A model generated the notes under the pieces. The model did not search any database and was not told the origin of the DNA. It saw only the letters and a program-made list of their open reading frames with translations. The translations under genes were made by a program, and so were the position numbers. From UKL13-2 sp043793345 (lineage in GTDB: Bacteria; Pseudomonadota; Gammaproteobacteria; Burkholderiales; Usitatibacteraceae), in the NCBI GenBank assembly GCA_043793345.1, contig JAYVXF010000039.1, forward strand, positions 1 to 8,359: 8,359 nt of DNA. The letters run 5' to 3'. This document shows, piece by piece, positions 6,484-8,359 of this stretch. How positions within the stretch are numbered: the first letter of the stretch is position 1; each line of letters begins with the position of its first letter.

Positions 6484-6570
6484 TTGGTAGGGCACGAATG
6501 CGCATTGCTGATTTTGTCTACACCTATGTGCCCGCAAAAAATAGACAAACACTAGCACGGGCGCGCATCT

Positions 6571-6630
6571 TCAAGCACTTTCGTCCTGCGAGCCGCTCCA
6601 GTGCTTGATCTACATTTACAAAAATAAATG
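6571..6630 (-). terminator. Possible terminator region of cheB (two inverted repeats)
   Basis: Just past the cheB stop are an AT-rich hairpin, CATTTA (6613-6618) with TAAATG (6625-6630), and a 9-bp inverted repeat, TCAAGCACT (6571-6579) with AGTGCTTGA (6600-6608), around a 20-nt loop. Neither is followed directly by a T-run in the cheB direction; the nearest is a run of T on the reverse strand at about 6536-6541, next to the array. A role in ending the cheD-cheB message is plausible but weakly supported. Confidence 0.3.
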
Positions 6631-7728
6631 CTAGGCGTTGGTTTTATCACCACCATGGCTGCCGGTATTGTCCGATCCCGCGCCCGCAAGATTGCTCATG
6701 ATGCGACGCGCAATCAGATGCAGCGGCGCCACCATTTCGGCGGCACCAATATCGATGGCTTCCTTGGGCATGCCAAAAACAATACAGCTTGCCTCGTCTT
6801 GCGCCAGCGTAAACGCGCCTTTTCTGCGCATCGCGAGCAGGCCTTTTGCGCCATCCTTGCCCATGCCGGTGAGAATCACGCCGATCGCATCCGCTCCTGC
6901 AGACTCGGCGGCGGAATGAAACAACACATCGACCGAAGGACGGTGCAGATTCACCGCCGCGTCGCTGCCGATTTTGATGCCGTAGCCGCGCGCGCCGAAG
7001 CGCTCCAGCCGCAAATGAAAACCACCCGGCGCGACATAGGCGTGGCCGGGCAACACCGGTTCGTTGTCTTCGGCTTCCTTCACGGTGATTTTGCAGAGTC
7101 CGTCGAGGCGCTTGGCAAAAAGCTTGGTGAAGGTGCCGGGCATGTGTTGCGCGATCAGGATCGGCGGGCAGTCTTCGGGCACCGCAACGAGGATGTCTTT
7201 CAAGGCCTCAGCGCCGCCCGTGGAGGCACCGATGACGATCACACGACTCTGTGTCGCCTCGACCGAGCGGAGCATCGGCAACACCGCATCCGCATCGACT
7301 GCACGGTTGATGTCGAGCGGCTGGATTTTGTCGCGCGCGGCGTACGCGCCACGGATTTTTTCAACGATCAATTGTGCGTAATCGTCGTCGTTGCTCTCGC
7401 CCGCGACGGGTTTGCCGACAAAATCGACCGCGCCCATCGCCAGCGCGCGAAAGGCGATATCAGAGCCCTCCTGGGTGTGGGAGGAGAGCATCACCACCGG
7501 CATCGGCTTCACGCGCATGAGGCGTTTCAGGAACGACAATCCGTTCATGTTGGGCATCTCGATGTCGAGTGTCAGCACATCGGGATTCAAGGAGCGGATC
7601 ATTTCGCGCGCGATCAGCGGGTCAGGTGCGGCACCGACCACGATCATGTCCGGCTGCTCGTTGATGATCTCTTTGAGAATATTTCGGATCAGCGCTGAAT
7701 CGTCGACCACCAATACTTTTATCTTCAC
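6631..7728 (-). CDS. cheB: Chemotaxis protein-glutamate methylesterase/glutamine deamidase CheB
   Basis: Response regulator that removes methyl groups from chemoreceptor glutamates, and deamidates receptor glutamines, to adapt chemotactic signalling. The 365 residues have the normal two-domain plan. The receiver domain (1-120) has acidic Asp9-Asp10, phospho-acceptor Asp55 in TLDIEMP (53-59), LSSHT (81-85), and Lys106 in GKP. After a linker (about 121-160) comes the methylesterase domain, with the catalytic triad Ser169 in GASTGG (168-172 region), His195 in AQHMPGTF, and Asp292 in TGMGKDGAKG. The start is a GTG at 7728 overlapping the cheD stop by 4 nt (GTGA), with a GGAGA ribosome site 7 nt upstream. 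The last 15-20 residues are a polar, glycine-rich tail. It is the last gene of the operon here: no cheY or cheZ follows, only the repeat-filled gap. Confidence 0.98.
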   Translation of the reverse strand: MKIKVLVVDDSALIRNILKEIINEQPDMIVVGAAPDPLIAREMIRSLNPDVLTLDIEMPNMNGLSFLKRLMRVKPMPVVMLSSHTQEGSDIAFRALAMGAVDFVGKPVAGESNDDDYAQLIVEKIRGAYAARDKIQPLDINRAVDADAVLPMLRSVEATQSRVIVIGASTGGAEALKDILVAVPEDCPPILIAQHMPGTFTKLFAKRLDGLCKITVKEAEDNEPVLPGHAYVAPGGFHLRLERFGARGYGIKIGSDAAVNLHRPSVDVLFHSAAESAGADAIGVILTGMGKDGAKGLLAMRRKGAFTLAQDEASCIVFGMPKEAIDIGAAEMVAPLHLIARRIMSNLAGAGSDNTGSHGGDKTNA

Positions 7729-8359
7729 TTGAATATCTCCACTTCACCACCCATGACCACATTGCGCAGTCGCAGGTTGTATTCGCTTTCACGATCCACA
7801 ATCGTATGGTTGTGGAGCTCCTGGATTTTCTTGACCAGTACTTTACCGGTGCCGGGAAAGTAATAAAGTTTGCGCGGATGCACGCCCAGCAAATCCTGGG
7901 CGACAATTTTAATGCGCTCGTTGTGCAGATATTCGGTCACAAAATTGGCATTGGCCTCGCCGATGCTATTGACCGTGAACCCGCGCAGCACGTTACCGCC
8001 GCCGAATACTTTGGCTTCCATGTTTTCGCGGCGCGCGCCCATCTTCAGCAACTGGTTGATGAGAATCTCCATCGCAAACGTGCCGTAACGCGCCGACATC
8101 GAAACCGGATTGGTCGGGTCTTTATCGCGTTCACTGCGCGGCAGCATGAAATGATTCATTCCGCCGACACCGGCGCGCGGGTCACGCAGGCACGCGGTCA
8201 CGCACGAGCCGAGCACGGTGACGAGCAGCATGTTTTTATCGGTCGCAAAATATTCGCCGGGCAAAATCTTTGCCGCCTCAAGGCCGAATTTGCGGTCGAA
8301 ATAACGCACCGGCGAAGTTTCGCCGCGCAGGCTGCTGCGGTTGTCGTTAATGTTTTCGC
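7725..8359 (-). CDS. cheD: Chemoreceptor glutamine deamidase CheD (5' end at window edge)
   Basis: CheD deamidates selected glutamines of methyl-accepting chemotaxis proteins to glutamates, tuning receptor activity. Counting from a GTG at 8309, there are 194 residues with VTVLGSCVTACLRDP (30-44; catalytic Cys36), GGMNHFMLP (49-57; His53), ARYGTFAME (73-81), KVFGGGNVL (100-108), SIGEANANFV (115-124) and a GGEVEIF ending. These are the hallmarks of proteobacterial CheD. The reading frame stays open past 8309 to the window edge (further residues include NINDNRSSLRGETSP), and no ribosome site is seen before 8309. The true start is therefore probably beyond the window or within this polar extension, and I give the gene as partial. 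It overlaps cheB by 4 nt. In betaproteobacteria cheR commonly lies upstream; here that would be outside the window. Confidence 0.95.
   Translation of the reverse strand, partial: ENINDNRSSLRGETSPVRYFDRKFGLEAAKILPGEYFATDKNMLLVTVLGSCVTACLRDPRAGVGGMNHFMLPRSERDKDPTNPVSMSARYGTFAMEILINQLLKMGARRENMEAKVFGGGNVLRGFTVNSIGEANANFVTEYLHNERIKIVAQDLLGVHPRKLYYFPGTGKVLVKKIQELHNHTIVDRESEYNLRLRNVVMGGEVEIFK
7736..7740 (-). promoter_or_regulatory. Ribosome binding site of cheB inside cheD
   Basis: On the reverse strand GGAGA lies within the last codons of cheD, 7 nt before the GTG start of cheB. It fixes that non-ATG start and fits translational coupling. Confidence 0.75.

Larger units (their letters stand above)
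6068..6544. repeat. Tandem array of three 154-bp hairpin units between ispF and cheB
   Basis: Three copies of a 92-93 bp inverted-repeat element start at 6084, 6238 and 6392, exactly 154 bp apart. The roughly 61-bp linkers after each copy are also related (shared CGAATGCGCATTGC and TGTGCCCGCATA-like words), and the bases just before copy 1 resemble the end of a linker. The true unit is therefore hairpin plus linker, repeated in tandem, rather than three independent insertions. This array fills most of the 600-bp gap 6031-6630. I see no credible gene in the gap: a reverse-strand frame through copies 2 and 3 encodes only repeat-derived peptide. The position between convergent genes would suit a two-way transcription block, but that is inference. 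Confidence 0.9.

Noticed and set aside
6258..6548. Reverse-strand frame of 96 residues across array copies 2 and 3, with repeated NCHFDR-EKSAF peptide
   Set aside because: It is a translation of the hairpin repeat itself. This type of peptide is a familiar false prediction, the frame is kept only because copy 3 is one base shorter, and copy 1 is not included.
6628..7698. Long forward-strand frame of 356 residues opposite cheB
   Set aside because: It is the antisense shadow of a clear cheB with all catalytic residues. Its composition (rich in His, Arg and Asp) is typical of a complementary frame in GC-rich DNA.

Overview
This window looks like a piece of bacterial core chromosome, most likely from a betaproteobacterium. 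The evidence is gene order and protein sequence: a RarA C-terminus followed by serS, a betaproteobacterial-type RarA ending, an adjacent ispD-ispF pair, and a cheD-cheB pair with a 4-nt overlap. The DNA is moderately GC-rich and its gaps are full of dispersed palindromic repeats, as in many environmental beta- and gammaproteobacteria. I cannot name a genus.

Layout. Positions 1-807 (+) hold the C-terminal part of rarA, whose frame is open to the window edge and which carries a repeat element read in frame. The gap 808-1068 holds a paired-arm repeat (959-1032). serS (1069-2361, +) encodes a complete seryl-tRNA synthetase. The gap 2362-2614 holds a composite palindromic repeat (2387-2522). A histidine-phosphatase gene (2615-3244, +) runs tail to tail into mltF (3211-4731, -), a lytic transglycosylase, with a 34-bp overlap of coding ends. 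A short divergent gap with a possible promoter separates mltF from ispD-ispF (4845-6030, +), two enzymes of the MEP isoprenoid pathway spaced 4 bp apart. The 600-bp gap 6031-6630, between convergent ispF and cheB, is mostly a tandem array of three hairpin-forming units with a 154-bp period. Last come cheB (6631-7728, -) and cheD (7725 to the window edge, -), the end of a chemotaxis operon that enters from the right.

How the genes work together. IspD and IspF carry out two non-consecutive MEP-pathway steps (IspE acts between them). CheD and CheB are both receptor-modifying enzymes (glutamine deamidase, and methylesterase/deamidase) and are translationally coupled. The remaining genes (rarA, serS, the phosphatase, mltF) are housekeeping neighbours with no evident shared pathway.

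I found no convincing new enzyme system. The unusual content is the repeats: at least four distinct palindromic families in 8.4 kb. One is translated inside rarA, and one forms a regular tandem array at a convergent gene junction.
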